This document shows, piece by piece, positions 15,129 through 23,301 of a DNA stretch of 64,000 nucleotides. Below the pieces are notes generated by a model. That model searched no databases. It worked only from the letters and a program-made list of their open reading frames with translations, and was not told the DNA's origin. Location of the stretch: NCBI RefSeq assembly GCF_044769865.1, contig NZ_JBIZWA010000001.1, positions 1,550,001 to 1,614,000 of the forward strand, in the 5' to 3' direction. The stretch's first letter is position 1. Every line of letters begins with the position of its first letter. Source of the stretch: Homoserinimonas sp044769865. GTDB taxonomy: Bacteria; Actinomycetota; Actinomycetes; Actinomycetales; Microbacteriaceae. The translations under genes were made by a program, and so were the position numbers.

Positions 15129-16076
15129 TCAGATCTTGCGCAGCAGGATCTTGCGCACCGCGTGATCCGCGTCCTTGCGCAGCACAAGTGTCGCGCGCGA
15201 CCGTGTGGGAAGGATGTTCTCACTCAGGTTGGGAAGGTTGATGCTGTTCCAGATGCCTGAGGCTGTCTCCCGCGCCTGCTGCTCGTCGAGTGACGCATAG
15301 CGGTGAAAGTATGACTCGGGGTCGGCGAATGCCCCGCGCTGCAGTTTGAGGAAGCGCTCCTCGTACCAGCGGGCGATGTCGTTCGTGCGGGCGTCCACAT
15401 AGATGCTGAAGTCGAAGAGGTCGCTGAGCGCGAGGGTGTGGCCTGGCTGCGGGGGCTGCAGCACGTTGAGCCCCTCGACGATGAGGATGTCGGGCCGCCG
15501 CACGACGACCTCGGCCCCGGGGATGATGTCGTAGGTGAGGTGCGAGTAGACGGGCGCGCGCACTTCGGCGACGCCGCTCTTGACCTGGGTGACGAAGCGC
15601 AGGAGGCTGCGGCGGTCGTAGGACTCGGGAAAGCCCTTGCGCTGCATGAGACCTCGCCGCTCGAGTTCGGCGTTGGGATGCAGGAACCCGTCGGTCGTGA
15701 GGAGCGCAACGCGTGGTGTCGACTCCCAGCGGGCCAGGAGCACGCGCAGGAGGCGGGCGATGGTCGACTTACCCACCGCGACCGAACCGGCGACGCCGAT
15801 CACGAAGGGTGTCGTGGGGGAGCGTTCCCCGAGAAAGCCGCTCGTCGCCGCGTGGAGCTCGCGGGCGCCCACGACGTAGAGGTTGATGAGCCTGCTGAGC
15901 GGCAGGTAGACGTCGGACACCTCGTCGACACCGAGTGCGTCGCCGAGGCCACGGAGCCCGACGATCTCCTCTTGGGAGAGCGGCAGCTTCGTCGCTGGCG
16001 CGAGTTCTGCCCAGGCCGCCCGCTCAATCTCGACGAATGGCGTGCTGCCTGGCGCGCCTGTTGTGGGGTCGGACAT
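15129..16076 (-). CDS. coaA: Pantothenate kinase, type I (CoaA)
   Basis: Phosphorylates pantothenate, the first step of coenzyme A synthesis. 315 aa from the ATG at 16076 (MSDPTTGAPG). The P-loop is GVAGSVAVGKST; LTTDGFLHPNAELERRGLMQRKGFPESYD, PVYSHLTYD and DILIVEGLNVLQ are typical of the type I enzyme. A longer reading from 16133 is possible, but the chosen ATG lies 8 nt after a -10-like TAGGCT on the same strand, which suits a leaderless transcript. Divergent from glmS. Confidence 0.95.
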   Translation of the reverse strand: MSDPTTGAPGSTPFVEIERAAWAELAPATKLPLSQEEIVGLRGLGDALGVDEVSDVYLPLSRLINLYVVGARELHAATSGFLGERSPTTPFVIGVAGSVAVGKSTIARLLRVLLARWESTPRVALLTTDGFLHPNAELERRGLMQRKGFPESYDRRSLLRFVTQVKSGVAEVRAPVYSHLTYDIIPGAEVVVRRPDILIVEGLNVLQPPQPGHTLALSDLFDFSIYVDARTNDIARWYEERFLKLQRGAFADPESYFHRYASLDEQQARETASGIWNSINLPNLSENILPTRSRATLVLRKDADHAVRKILLRKI

Positions 16077-16132
16077 CGCTGAGAAGCCTAGCGCGAGCGG
16101 GGCGCGCGAATTTCCGCTCAGCACCGCTGGCA

Positions 16133-16145
16133 TAGAATCGGGCGC
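16133..16145 (+). promoter_or_regulatory. -10 box for a leaderless glmS transcript
   Basis: TAGAAT (16133-16138) is 7 nt before the glmS ATG. There is no ribosome binding site in between, so the transcript probably starts at the A of the ATG. A weak TTTCCG lies 16 nt upstream of the box. Confidence 0.55.
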
Positions 16146-18002
16146 ATGTGTGGAATCGTGGGATACGTCGGAACCGACAAGAGCATCGAGGTGCTGATGG
16201 GCGGTCTCCGTCGTCTTGAGTACCGTGGCTACGACTCAGCTGGCATCGCGGTGCTGGGTGCGGACGGCACCCTTGACACCCGCAAGAAGGCGGGCAAACT
16301 GCAGATGCTCGCCGACGAGCTGGTTTCGCAGCCGGTCGCGAATGGCGCCACCGGCATCGGCCACACCCGCTGGGCGACGCACGGTGGTCCCACCGACTCG
16401 AACGCGCATCCGCACCTCGGCGATGACGGCCGCCTGGCACTCATCCACAACGGCATCATCGAGAACTTCGCCGAGCTCAAGCAGGAGCTGCTCGACGAGG
16501 ACCCCGAGACGGAGTTCCTCAGCGAGACCGACAGTGAGGTCGCCGCGCTCCTCGTGGGCCGCGCCTACCGTCGCACCGGCAACCTCGCCGAGGCGCTTCG
16601 CGAGGTCGTCGCGCGCCTGCACGGTGCCTTCACGCTGCTCGTCATGCACGTCGATGAGCCGGGTGTCGTCGTGGGGGCACGCCGCAACTCGCCGCTCGTG
16701 ATCGGGCTCGGTGACGGCGAGAACTTCTTGGGTTCGGATGTCGCGGCATTCGTCGAGCACACGCACCGCGCGATGGAGATCGGTCAGGACCAGCTCGCCA
16801 TCATCACCCCCGACAGCGTCACCGTCACCGACTTCGACGGCCACGCGGTCGAAGCCAAGACCTTCGAGGTCGCCTGGGATGCCTCCGCCTCGGAAAAGGG
16901 CGGCTGGTCGAGCTTCATGGCGAAGGAGATCAGCGAGGAGCCCGAGGCTGTCGCGAAGACCCTCCTCGGGCGCGCGACGGAGGACGGCGTGAACATCGCC
17001 GAACTCGATGGCATCGGCGACGACGCGCTCCGTGCCATCGACCGCATCGTGATCGTCGGCGCGGGCACGGCCAACTACTCGGGCATGGTCGCGAAGTATG
17101 CGATCGAGAAGTGGGCCCGCGTGCCCGTGGACGTCGAGCTCGCGCACGAGTTCCGCTACCGCGAGCCGATCCTCACCCCCGACACGCTCGTCGTCTCGAT
17201 CAGCCAGTCGGGCGAGACGATGGACACGCTCATGGCGGTCAAGTACGCGAGCGAGAACGGCGCGCGCACGGTGTCGATCTGCAACACGCAGGGTGCGACG
17301 ATCCCGCGCGAGTCCGACGCCGTCATCTACACGCACGCCGGCCCCGAGGTGGCGGTCGCCTCGACCAAGGCCTTCGTCGCCCAGGTGATCGCGCTCTACC
17401 TGCTCGGACTGCACATCGCGACGGCCCGCGGCACCCTGTCGGCGCAGGAGGTCGCCTCCGCGGTCGAGGAGCTTCAGGCGCTTCCCGACAAGATGGCGAC
17501 CGTGCTCGAGGAGCACGAGACCATCAAGCAGATGGCCGGCTGGATGGCCGACACGCGTTCCGTGCTGTTCCTTGGCCGCCACGTGGGCTTCCCCGTCGCG
17601 CTTGAGGGTGCGCTCAAGCTCAAGGAGATCGCCTACATCCACGCGGAGGGCTTCGCGGCCGGTGAGCTCAAGCACGGTCCCATCGCGCTGATCGAGCCCG
17701 GCATCCCGGTCTTCGTCGTCGTGCCGAGCCCGCGCGACCCCGACTCGCTGCACAAGAAGGTCGTCTCGAACATCCAGGAGATCCGCGCTCGCGGCGCCCG
17801 TGTGCTCGCGATCGCGGAGCAGGGCGACGCGGCAGTGCTGCCCTACGCGGATGTCGTGCTGCCGATCCCGCTCGCGGGTCGCTTCTTCGAGCCGCTGCTC
17901 GCGGTCATCCCGCTGCAGATCTTCGCGATGGAGCTCGCTTCGGCCAAGGGCCTCGACGTCGACCAGCCGCGTAACCTCGCCAAGTCCGTCACGGTGGAGT
18001 AG
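16146..18002 (+). CDS. glmS: Glutamine-fructose-6-phosphate aminotransferase
   Basis: Makes glucosamine-6-phosphate from fructose-6-phosphate and glutamine. 618 aa. The N-terminal glutaminase domain starts MCGIVGYVG (Cys2 is the nucleophile) and contains GHTRWATHG and HNGIIENF. Two SIS sugar-isomerase domains follow (SISQSGETMDT; the C-terminal LAKSVTVE end is conserved). No ribosome binding site; the ATG lies 7 nt after TAGAAT. acpS starts 3 nt after the stop, so glmS heads a run of coupled genes reaching tsaD. I saw no glmS ribozyme signature. Confidence 0.97.
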   Translation: MCGIVGYVGTDKSIEVLMGGLRRLEYRGYDSAGIAVLGADGTLDTRKKAGKLQMLADELVSQPVANGATGIGHTRWATHGGPTDSNAHPHLGDDGRLALIHNGIIENFAELKQELLDEDPETEFLSETDSEVAALLVGRAYRRTGNLAEALREVVARLHGAFTLLVMHVDEPGVVVGARRNSPLVIGLGDGENFLGSDVAAFVEHTHRAMEIGQDQLAIITPDSVTVTDFDGHAVEAKTFEVAWDASASEKGGWSSFMAKEISEEPEAVAKTLLGRATEDGVNIAELDGIGDDALRAIDRIVIVGAGTANYSGMVAKYAIEKWARVPVDVELAHEFRYREPILTPDTLVVSISQSGETMDTLMAVKYASENGARTVSICNTQGATIPRESDAVIYTHAGPEVAVASTKAFVAQVIALYLLGLHIATARGTLSAQEVASAVEELQALPDKMATVLEEHETIKQMAGWMADTRSVLFLGRHVGFPVALEGALKLKEIAYIHAEGFAAGELKHGPIALIEPGIPVFVVVPSPRDPDSLHKKVVSNIQEIRARGARVLAIAEQGDAAVLPYADVVLPIPLAGRFFEPLLAVIPLQIFAMELASAKGLDVDQPRNLAKSVTVE

Positions 18003-18005
18003 GCC

Positions 18006-18377
18006 GTGATCCTCGGGGTGGGCGTCGACCTGGTCGATCTCGCCCGCTTCGAGCGGGCGGCGAGCCGGACTCCGAGGCTCCTCGACCGCCTGTTCGCCGA
18101 GAGCGAACAGTGGGCGGATGGCCGTCGGCGTTCGCTGCCCTCGCTCGCGGCACGGTTCGCCGCGAAGGAGGCGCTCATCAAGGCGGTCGGAGATTCGACC
18201 GGGATGCGCTGGCACGACATGCGCGTCGTCTCGAACGAGCTGCGCAACCCCTCGTTTGAGCTGCACGGCGGCATCGCCGAGATCGCCGAGCGGCGCGGCA
18301 TCGCTACCTTCCACCTCTCGATGAGTCACGACGGCGGTCTCGCGATCGCCTACGTCGTCGCGGAGGGCCGGGCATGA
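18006..18377 (+). CDS. acpS: Holo-[acyl-carrier-protein] synthase
   Basis: Transfers 4'-phosphopantetheine from CoA to acyl carrier protein. 123 aa; GVGVDLVDLARFERA carries the metal-binding Asp and RFAAKEALIKAVG the Glu. HLSMSHDGGLAIAYVVAEG is the conserved C-terminal stretch. It starts at GTG and its stop overlaps the alr ATG (ATGA). Confidence 0.95.
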   Translation: MILGVGVDLVDLARFERAASRTPRLLDRLFAESEQWADGRRRSLPSLAARFAAKEALIKAVGDSTGMRWHDMRVVSNELRNPSFELHGGIAEIAERRGIATFHLSMSHDGGLAIAYVVAEGRA

Positions 18378-19477
18378 GTGGGCGGATGCGCGAGGCATCC
18401 GTCTCGCTGTCGGCCATCAGCGGCAACGTGGCCAGGCTCCGGGAGCTTGCGGGCGGCACACCGGCCATGGCGGTCGTCAAGGCCGACGGCTACGGGCACG
18501 GAACCGCCGAGGTGGCGCGCGCCGCGCTCGAGGGCGGCGCGGAGCGGCTGGGGGTCGCCGACATCGGCGAGGCACTCGTGCTGCGCAAGTCCGGCATCTC
18601 GGCGTCGATCCTCGCGTGGTTGCACGCACCGGACGAGGACTTCGTGGCTGCGGCGGCTGCCGGCATCGAGCTCGGGCTGAGCCGCGTCGAACAGCTGGAG
18701 CGGGCAGCGGCGACGGATGCCACGCCCACTGTGCACCTCAAGGTCGACACGGGTCTCGGTCGCAACGGCGCCGAGCGTTCCTCCTGGCCCGCCTTCTTCG
18801 AGCGTGCCGCGACGTTGGAACAGCAGGGGCGCATCCGCGTCGAGGGGATCTTCTCGCACCTCGCGAACGCGGGCCGTGAGGAGGACCTTGCGCAGGTCGC
18901 AGCCTTCGAGGCGGCGACGGTAGCGGCTCACGACGCCGGCCTGCGCCCGCGATGGCGGCACCTGGCGGCCACGGCCGGCGCGATCGATGTGCCCGAGGCG
19001 CGCTTCGACCTCGTGCGGCTCGGCATCGGCATGTATGGGCTCTCTCCCTTCGACGACCGGGATTCTCGATCACTCGGGCTGCGGCCGGCGATGCGGCTCT
19101 CCGCGGAGGTGGCCTCCGTCAAGCGGGTGCCGGCCGGCTCGGGGGTCTCCTACGGGCTCACCTATCGCGCCCAGCGCGAGACGACGCTCGCCCTCGTGCC
19201 GCTCGGATACGCGGACGGCATTCCCCGCCAAGCCTCCGGCCTCGGCCCCGTCGCGATCAACGGCGGCACCTTCCGGGTCGCGGGTCGCATCGCCATGGAC
19301 CAGTTCGTGGTCGACGTGGGCGACACGGAGGTCGCCGTCGGCGACCGCGCCGTGCTCTTCGGCGACCCAAGCGATGGTGCGCCCACGGTCGACGAGTGGG
19401 CGACGGCGGCGGGCACGATCAACTATGAGGTCGTGACACGGATCGGTCCGCGGGTGGAGAGGGCGTGGCATCCGTGA
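18374..19477 (+). CDS. alr: Alanine racemase
   Basis: PLP enzyme making D-alanine for peptidoglycan. 367 aa; the PLP lysine is Lys36 in AVVKADGYGHG, and the catalytic tyrosine region is SYGLTYRA. VDTGLGRNG and GRIAMDQFVVDVG are family stretches. The start overlaps the acpS stop by 4 nt, and the stop overlaps the GTG of tsaE. Confidence 0.96.
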   Translation: MSGRMREASVSLSAISGNVARLRELAGGTPAMAVVKADGYGHGTAEVARAALEGGAERLGVADIGEALVLRKSGISASILAWLHAPDEDFVAAAAAGIELGLSRVEQLERAAATDATPTVHLKVDTGLGRNGAERSSWPAFFERAATLEQQGRIRVEGIFSHLANAGREEDLAQVAAFEAATVAAHDAGLRPRWRHLAATAGAIDVPEARFDLVRLGIGMYGLSPFDDRDSRSLGLRPAMRLSAEVASVKRVPAGSGVSYGLTYRAQRETTLALVPLGYADGIPRQASGLGPVAINGGTFRVAGRIAMDQFVVDVGDTEVAVGDRAVLFGDPSDGAPTVDEWATAAGTINYEVVTRIGPRVERAWHP

Positions 19478-19953
19478 TCGAGCGCATGATCGAGACGCCC
19501 GAGGCGATGGGCGAGCTGGGGGCGCGGATCGCGCGTCAGCTGCGCGCGGGCGACGTCGTCGCGCTCAACGGTGAGCTCGGGGCGGGCAAGACCACCTTCA
19601 CACGCGGGCTCGGTGACGCGTTGGGCGTTCGCGGCCCCGTGACGAGTCCGACCTTCGTGCTGGCCCGCACGCATCCGAACCTGGGCGACGGCCCGCCTCT
19701 CGTGCACGTCGACGCCTACCGGCTCTCGCACCCCGCCGAGCTGGACGACCTCGACATCGACTTCGAGGCATCCGTCGTCGTCGTGGAGTGGGCGGCAGGC
19801 ATGCTCGACGCGGTCGTCGATGAATGGCTCGAGATCGCGATCCATCGGCCCAAGGGCGCCGACACGGCGGTCGAGGGCGAGGAGCCGGTCGAACCCCGGC
19901 GGGTGACGATCGAGGGCCATGGCCCCCGCTGGCGCGAGATTAGGCTGGACTGA
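19474..19953 (+). CDS. tsaE: tRNA t6A synthesis ATPase TsaE
   Basis: ATPase of the threonylcarbamoyl-adenosine (t6A37) tRNA-modifying complex with TsaB and TsaD. 159 aa; Walker A GELGAGKTTFTRGL, then VTSPTFVLARTH and HVDAYRL. The GTG at 19474 is chosen because it forms a GTGA overlap with the alr stop and lies 10-11 nt after GGAGAGGG; another GTG at 19465 is too close to that site. An acidic, Pro-containing insert (about residues 125-140) precedes the C-terminus. Confidence 0.93.
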   Translation: MIERMIETPEAMGELGARIARQLRAGDVVALNGELGAGKTTFTRGLGDALGVRGPVTSPTFVLARTHPNLGDGPPLVHVDAYRLSHPAELDDLDIDFEASVVVVEWAAGMLDAVVDEWLEIAIHRPKGADTAVEGEEPVEPRRVTIEGHGPRWREIRLD

Positions 19954-20576
19954 TGCTCCTCTCCATCGACACCTCGGCGGGCACCTCGGTCGCCGTCGTC
20001 GACCGCGATCGGGGCATCATCGCCGAGCTGGCTGAGAGTGACACGCGTCGCCACGCCGAGGTCGTCGGCGAGCTCATCGCGCGCTGCCTCGAGCAGGCGG
20101 GGGTCAAGGTCGCCGATCTCTCCGGCGTCGCGGTCGGCATGGGGCCGGGCCCGTTCACGGGGCTTCGCGTCGGCATCGCGGCTGCGCAGGCCTTCGCGCT
20201 CGGCGCGGCCAAGCCGCTCGTGCGGGTCGTGAGCCACGACGCCATCGCCTTTCAGCACTACGCGGCGGGAAGTGCCGGGCCGCTTCTGGTGGTGACGGAT
20301 GCCCGCCGCCGCGAGGTCTACTGGTCCGCCTACTCGGGCGTCGATGCTGAGGGGCTCCCTGTGCGTTCGGGCGAGCCGGCCCTCGCGGCTCCCGCGGAGT
20401 TGCCCACTGACGCAGGGGTGACCCGCATCGACGCCGCTGAGGTGTCGGCCGGTGCCGCCGGGATGCTCGCCGAGCTGCTGTACTTCCACGGGCGCGACTT
20501 CGCGGGCGCAGAGCCGCTCTACCTGCGGTCGCCTGACGTGACCCTCTCCGCTGGCCCGAAGCGTGTGACGGGATGA
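19953..20576 (+). CDS. tsaB: tRNA t6A synthesis scaffold TsaB
   Basis: Inactive TsaD paralogue that stabilises TsaD and TsaE. 207 aa; LLSIDTSAGTSVAVVDRDRG, HAEVVGELI and GVAVGMGPGPFTGLRVGIAAAQAFALG are typical. Its ATG shares a base with the tsaE stop and its own stop overlaps rimI (ATGA). Confidence 0.95.
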   Translation: MLLSIDTSAGTSVAVVDRDRGIIAELAESDTRRHAEVVGELIARCLEQAGVKVADLSGVAVGMGPGPFTGLRVGIAAAQAFALGAAKPLVRVVSHDAIAFQHYAAGSAGPLLVVTDARRREVYWSAYSGVDAEGLPVRSGEPALAAPAELPTDAGVTRIDAAEVSAGAAGMLAELLYFHGRDFAGAEPLYLRSPDVTLSAGPKRVTG

Positions 20577-21067
20577 CCTGGTTCCTCCGCCGCGCGGGCC
20601 TCGGCGACCTCGCCGACATCATGCGCATCGAGACGGCGACCTTCGCGAACGACGCCTGGTCGGAGAAGGCCATGGCGGGTGAGCTCGGCAGCGAGCACAC
20701 CTACTATCTGGTGGCCGAGCGGAACGACACTGGCGAGGTGCAGGGCTACGCCGGCCTGCTTGCCCCCGCGGGGTCGCGACAGGGTGATATCCAGACGATC
20801 GCGGTCGATGAGGCCGCCCGCCGCGGAGGTCTCGGACGCGCCCTCATGCTGCAACTCATGGGGGAGGCGAGGCAGCGGGGAGCGCGTGAAATGTTCCTCG
20901 AGGTGCGGGCCGACAACCCGGGGGCGAAGCGACTCTACGAGGAGCTCGGATTCGAGATCCTCGGGGTGCGTCCCCGCTACTACCAGCCCGACGGGGTCGA
21001 CGCCATCGTCATGAGGGCGACCCTGGAGCATCCGATCGCCGGCGTTGCCGAGGAGGGAGCATCATGA
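20573..21067 (+). CDS. rimI: Ribosomal protein alanine N-acetyltransferase RimI
   Basis: GNAT-family enzyme, 164 aa, expected to acetylate the N-terminus of S18 or other proteins. The acetyl-CoA motif reads IQTIAVDEAARRGGLGRALM, followed by LEVRADNPGAKRLYEELGFEILGVRPRYYQPDGVDAIVM. It sits between tsaB and tsaD with ATGA overlaps on both sides, a common actinobacterial order; a different GNAT substrate is possible. Confidence 0.92.
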   Translation: MTWFLRRAGLGDLADIMRIETATFANDAWSEKAMAGELGSEHTYYLVAERNDTGEVQGYAGLLAPAGSRQGDIQTIAVDEAARRGGLGRALMLQLMGEARQRGAREMFLEVRADNPGAKRLYEELGFEILGVRPRYYQPDGVDAIVMRATLEHPIAGVAEEGAS

Positions 21068-22110
21068 CCCGCGAGCCACTCGTGCTGGGTATCGAGACCA
21101 GCTGCGATGAGACGGGCGTCGGCATCGTGCGCGGCACCGAGCTCCTCGCCAACGTCATCGCCTCCTCCATGGACGAGCACGCCCGCTACGGCGGCGTCGT
21201 GCCCGAGATCGCCGCGCGCGCCCACCTCGAGGCCATGAACCCGACGCTCGAAGAGGCACTGAAGCGGGCGGATGTCTCGCTCGCCGAGCTCGACGCCATC
21301 GCCGTCACGAGCGGCCCCGGACTCTCGGGCGCCCTCATGGTCGGGGTCGGCGCTGCCAAAGCGCTCGCCGTGGCGACAGGCAAGCCCCTCTACGCCGTCA
21401 ACCATCTCGTGGGACACGTGGGGGCCGACGTGCTGACGGGTGAGGACGTCGAGTACCCGACGGTCGCGCTGCTCGTCTCCGGCGGCCACACCTCGCTGCT
21501 GCTCGTGCGCGACCTCGTGAGCGATGTCGAGATGCTGGGCGAGACGATCGACGATGCGGCGGGGGAGGCCTTCGACAAGGTCGCGCGACTGCTCGGCTTG
21601 CCCTACCCGGGCGGTCCCGAGATCGACAGGGCTGCGGCATCCGGTGATCCCAAGGCCATTCGTTTCCCGCGCGGGCTGAGTCTGCCCAAGGACATGGCGA
21701 AGCACCGCTACGACTTCTCGTTCTCGGGCCTCAAGACGGCCGTCGCGCGCTGGGTCGAGCAGAAGCGCGATGCCGGCGAGGAGGTGCCGGTGGCGGATGT
21801 CGCGGCGAGCTTCCGCGAGGCCGTCGCCGACGTGCTCATCACGAAGGCCGTCGCCGCCTGCCGCGACCTCGGTGTGCCGCGCCTGCTGCTCGGTGGCGGC
21901 GTCGTCGCGAACGCTCGCGTGCGTGCCCTCGCGGAGGAGCGGTGCGCGGAGGCCGGGATCGCGCTTCGCATTCCGCCCTTCTCGCTCTGCACCGACAATG
22001 GGGCCATGATCGCGGCCCTCGGGGCGCAGCTCGTCGCGGCGGGGCGGGAGCCCTCCGGGCTCGGCTTCGGCGCCGACTCGACCCTCCCCGTGACGAGCAT
22101 CCAGGCGTAA
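21064..22110 (+). CDS. tsaD: tRNA t6A37 threonylcarbamoyltransferase TsaD
   Basis: Transfers the threonylcarbamoyl group to A37 of tRNAs that read ANN codons. 348 aa; LGIETSCDETGVGIV at the start, the metal-binding AVNHLVGHV (two His), LVSGGHTSLL and a C-terminal LCTDNGAMIAALG with the Asp ligand. Last gene of the glmS-acpS-alr-tsaE-tsaB-rimI-tsaD run; a hairpin follows the stop. Confidence 0.96.
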   Translation: MTREPLVLGIETSCDETGVGIVRGTELLANVIASSMDEHARYGGVVPEIAARAHLEAMNPTLEEALKRADVSLAELDAIAVTSGPGLSGALMVGVGAAKALAVATGKPLYAVNHLVGHVGADVLTGEDVEYPTVALLVSGGHTSLLLVRDLVSDVEMLGETIDDAAGEAFDKVARLLGLPYPGGPEIDRAAASGDPKAIRFPRGLSLPKDMAKHRYDFSFSGLKTAVARWVEQKRDAGEEVPVADVAASFREAVADVLITKAVAACRDLGVPRLLLGGGVVANARVRALAEERCAEAGIALRIPPFSLCTDNGAMIAALGAQLVAAGREPSGLGFGADSTLPVTSIQA

Positions 22111-22122
22111 CGTCGAAGAAAG

Positions 22123-22145
22123 CGGGTGTCGTTCGTTGACACCCG
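22123..22145 (+). terminator. Hairpin after tsaD
   Basis: CGGGTGTC (22123-22130) pairs exactly with GACACCCG (22138-22145) across a 7-nt loop, 13 nt after the tsaD stop. There is no T-run, so termination may be partial. It ends the glmS-tsaD run before the DUF4190-like gene. Confidence 0.55.
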
Positions 22146-22204
22146 TTCGGGGTGCTGTCACCATAGGCACCGCATCAATCCGACGTTTCATCAAGGAGAC
22201 TCCC

Positions 22205-22603
22205 GTGTCTGAATCCATGCCGGCTGCCGCCCCGGAGCCCACCCCCTACTCCGCCGCACCCGCCGGTGGCGCGCCCAAGAAGGCGCCCGTGCTGAGCATC
22301 ATCGCGCTCATCGCCGGAATCCTGGGCCTCCTCGGGTCGTGGATCGGCCTCTTCTCGCTCTTCGGCCTCATCGGCGTCATTCTGCCGATCGCCGCGATCA
22401 TCCTCGGCTTCCTCGGCAAGTCGAAGGAGCCGCAGGCGTCGAAGGGCCTCTGGCTGACGGGCATCATCACGGGCTTCGTCGGCCTCGCGATCACGGTGCT
22501 CCTCGTCATCGTGAGCACCGCCTTCATCGGTGCGATCAGCGAGCAGTACAGCGACATGACGCCGTACGAGCTCGAGCAGCAGCTCGAGGAGCTCAACAAC
22601 TAG
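22205..22603 (+). CDS. DUF4190-like small membrane protein
   Basis: 132-aa membrane protein of unknown function. A Pro/Ala-rich cytosolic N-terminus (about 28 residues) precedes two or three hydrophobic segments: PVLSIIALIAGILGLLGSWIGLF, GVILPIAAIILGFLG and GLWLTGIITGFVGLAITVLLVIV. A charged C-terminal tail follows (YELEQQLEELNN). The start GTG is preceded by AAGGAG at 8 nt. It is a paralogue of the next gene, sharing WLTGIITG. Function unknown. Confidence 0.8.
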   Translation: MSESMPAAAPEPTPYSAAPAGGAPKKAPVLSIIALIAGILGLLGSWIGLFSLFGLIGVILPIAAIILGFLGKSKEPQASKGLWLTGIITGFVGLAITVLLVIVSTAFIGAISEQYSDMTPYELEQQLEELNN

Positions 22604-22614
22604 TTGCAGTCACC

Positions 22615-22646
22615 GAAGGGCCCGAGTCGAACGACTCGGGCCCTTC
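22615..22646 (+). terminator. Terminator after the first DUF4190-like gene
   Basis: A perfect 14-bp stem: GAAGGGCCCGAGTC (22615-22628) and its complement (22633-22646), loop GAAC, 11 nt after the stop. A short gctgttgc tail follows. Confidence 0.75.
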
Positions 22647-22683
22647 GCTGTTGCCGGGGGCGGGCATCCGACAGAATGGCTGC

Positions 22684-23301
22684 ATGAGCACTCACAACCC
22701 CGACGAGGTTCCGCCGGTCCCCACGCCCCCTGCCGAGCAGGTGCCCGCGCCCGAGCCGATGCCAGAGGTCGCCGCCTCCGAGGCGCCCTCACCCGGCGCG
22801 CCCGCGGCGGATGCTGCCCCGGCCGCCTCGCCCTATGGCCCCGCGGCCACGGCGAGCGACGCGACGGCGGCAGCGCAGCCCGAGCAGCCCTACGGGGTTC
22901 CGCAGCAGCCGCAGGGCTCGGCCCAGCAGCCCTACGGCGCCACCCAACAGCCTTACGGGGGAGCGCAGCAGCCCTACGGTGCAACACAGCAGCCCTACGG
23001 CGGAGCGCCCTACCAGTCGGCGCCGGCGGGTCCGCCCAAGGGGCTCAGCCTCACCTCGATGATCACGGGCATCGCGGGCGTCTTCCTGAGCCTCTTCGGC
23101 GGCCTCGGGTTCCTCCCCGCCCTCGCGGGTGTCATCTTCGGCCACATCGCGCAGCGCCGCGAGCCCCACGGCAAGCCCTTCTGGCTCACGGGCATCATCA
23201 CGGGGTACTCAGGCCTGGCGATCAGCCTGCTCTGGGGCCTCATCTGGATCATCCCGGCCTTCTTCTTCCTCGTGGCGGGAGCCTCGGGCGGCTACTACTG
23301 A
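22684..23301 (+). CDS. DUF4190-like membrane protein with QQPYG repeats
   Basis: 205 aa. The N-terminal ~115 residues are low complexity, with Pro/Ala-rich sequence and then about six QQPYG(G/A)(A/T) repeats. The rest has three hydrophobic segments (SMITGIAGVFLSLFGGLGFLPALAG, FWLTGIITGYSGLAISLLWG, WIIPAFFFLVAG) like its upstream neighbour. Such Gln/Pro/Tyr-rich tails are common on actinobacterial membrane proteins of unknown function. No ribosome binding site; CAGAAT lies 6 nt before the ATG, so the transcript may be leaderless. Confidence 0.8.
   Translation: MSTHNPDEVPPVPTPPAEQVPAPEPMPEVAASEAPSPGAPAADAAPAASPYGPAATASDATAAAQPEQPYGVPQQPQGSAQQPYGATQQPYGGAQQPYGATQQPYGGAPYQSAPAGPPKGLSLTSMITGIAGVFLSLFGGLGFLPALAGVIFGHIAQRREPHGKPFWLTGIITGYSGLAISLLWGLIWIIPAFFFLVAGASGGYY

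Noticed and set aside
16236..18398. A 720-residue reverse-strand open frame over glmS and acpS
   Set aside because: Antisense to glmS, no ribosome binding site and no recognisable domain; explained by codon composition.
22880..23010. Tandem repeats that could suggest a CRISPR or minisatellite
   Set aside because: The period is a codon multiple and encodes QQPYG repeats of a membrane protein; no spacers or palindromic repeats.
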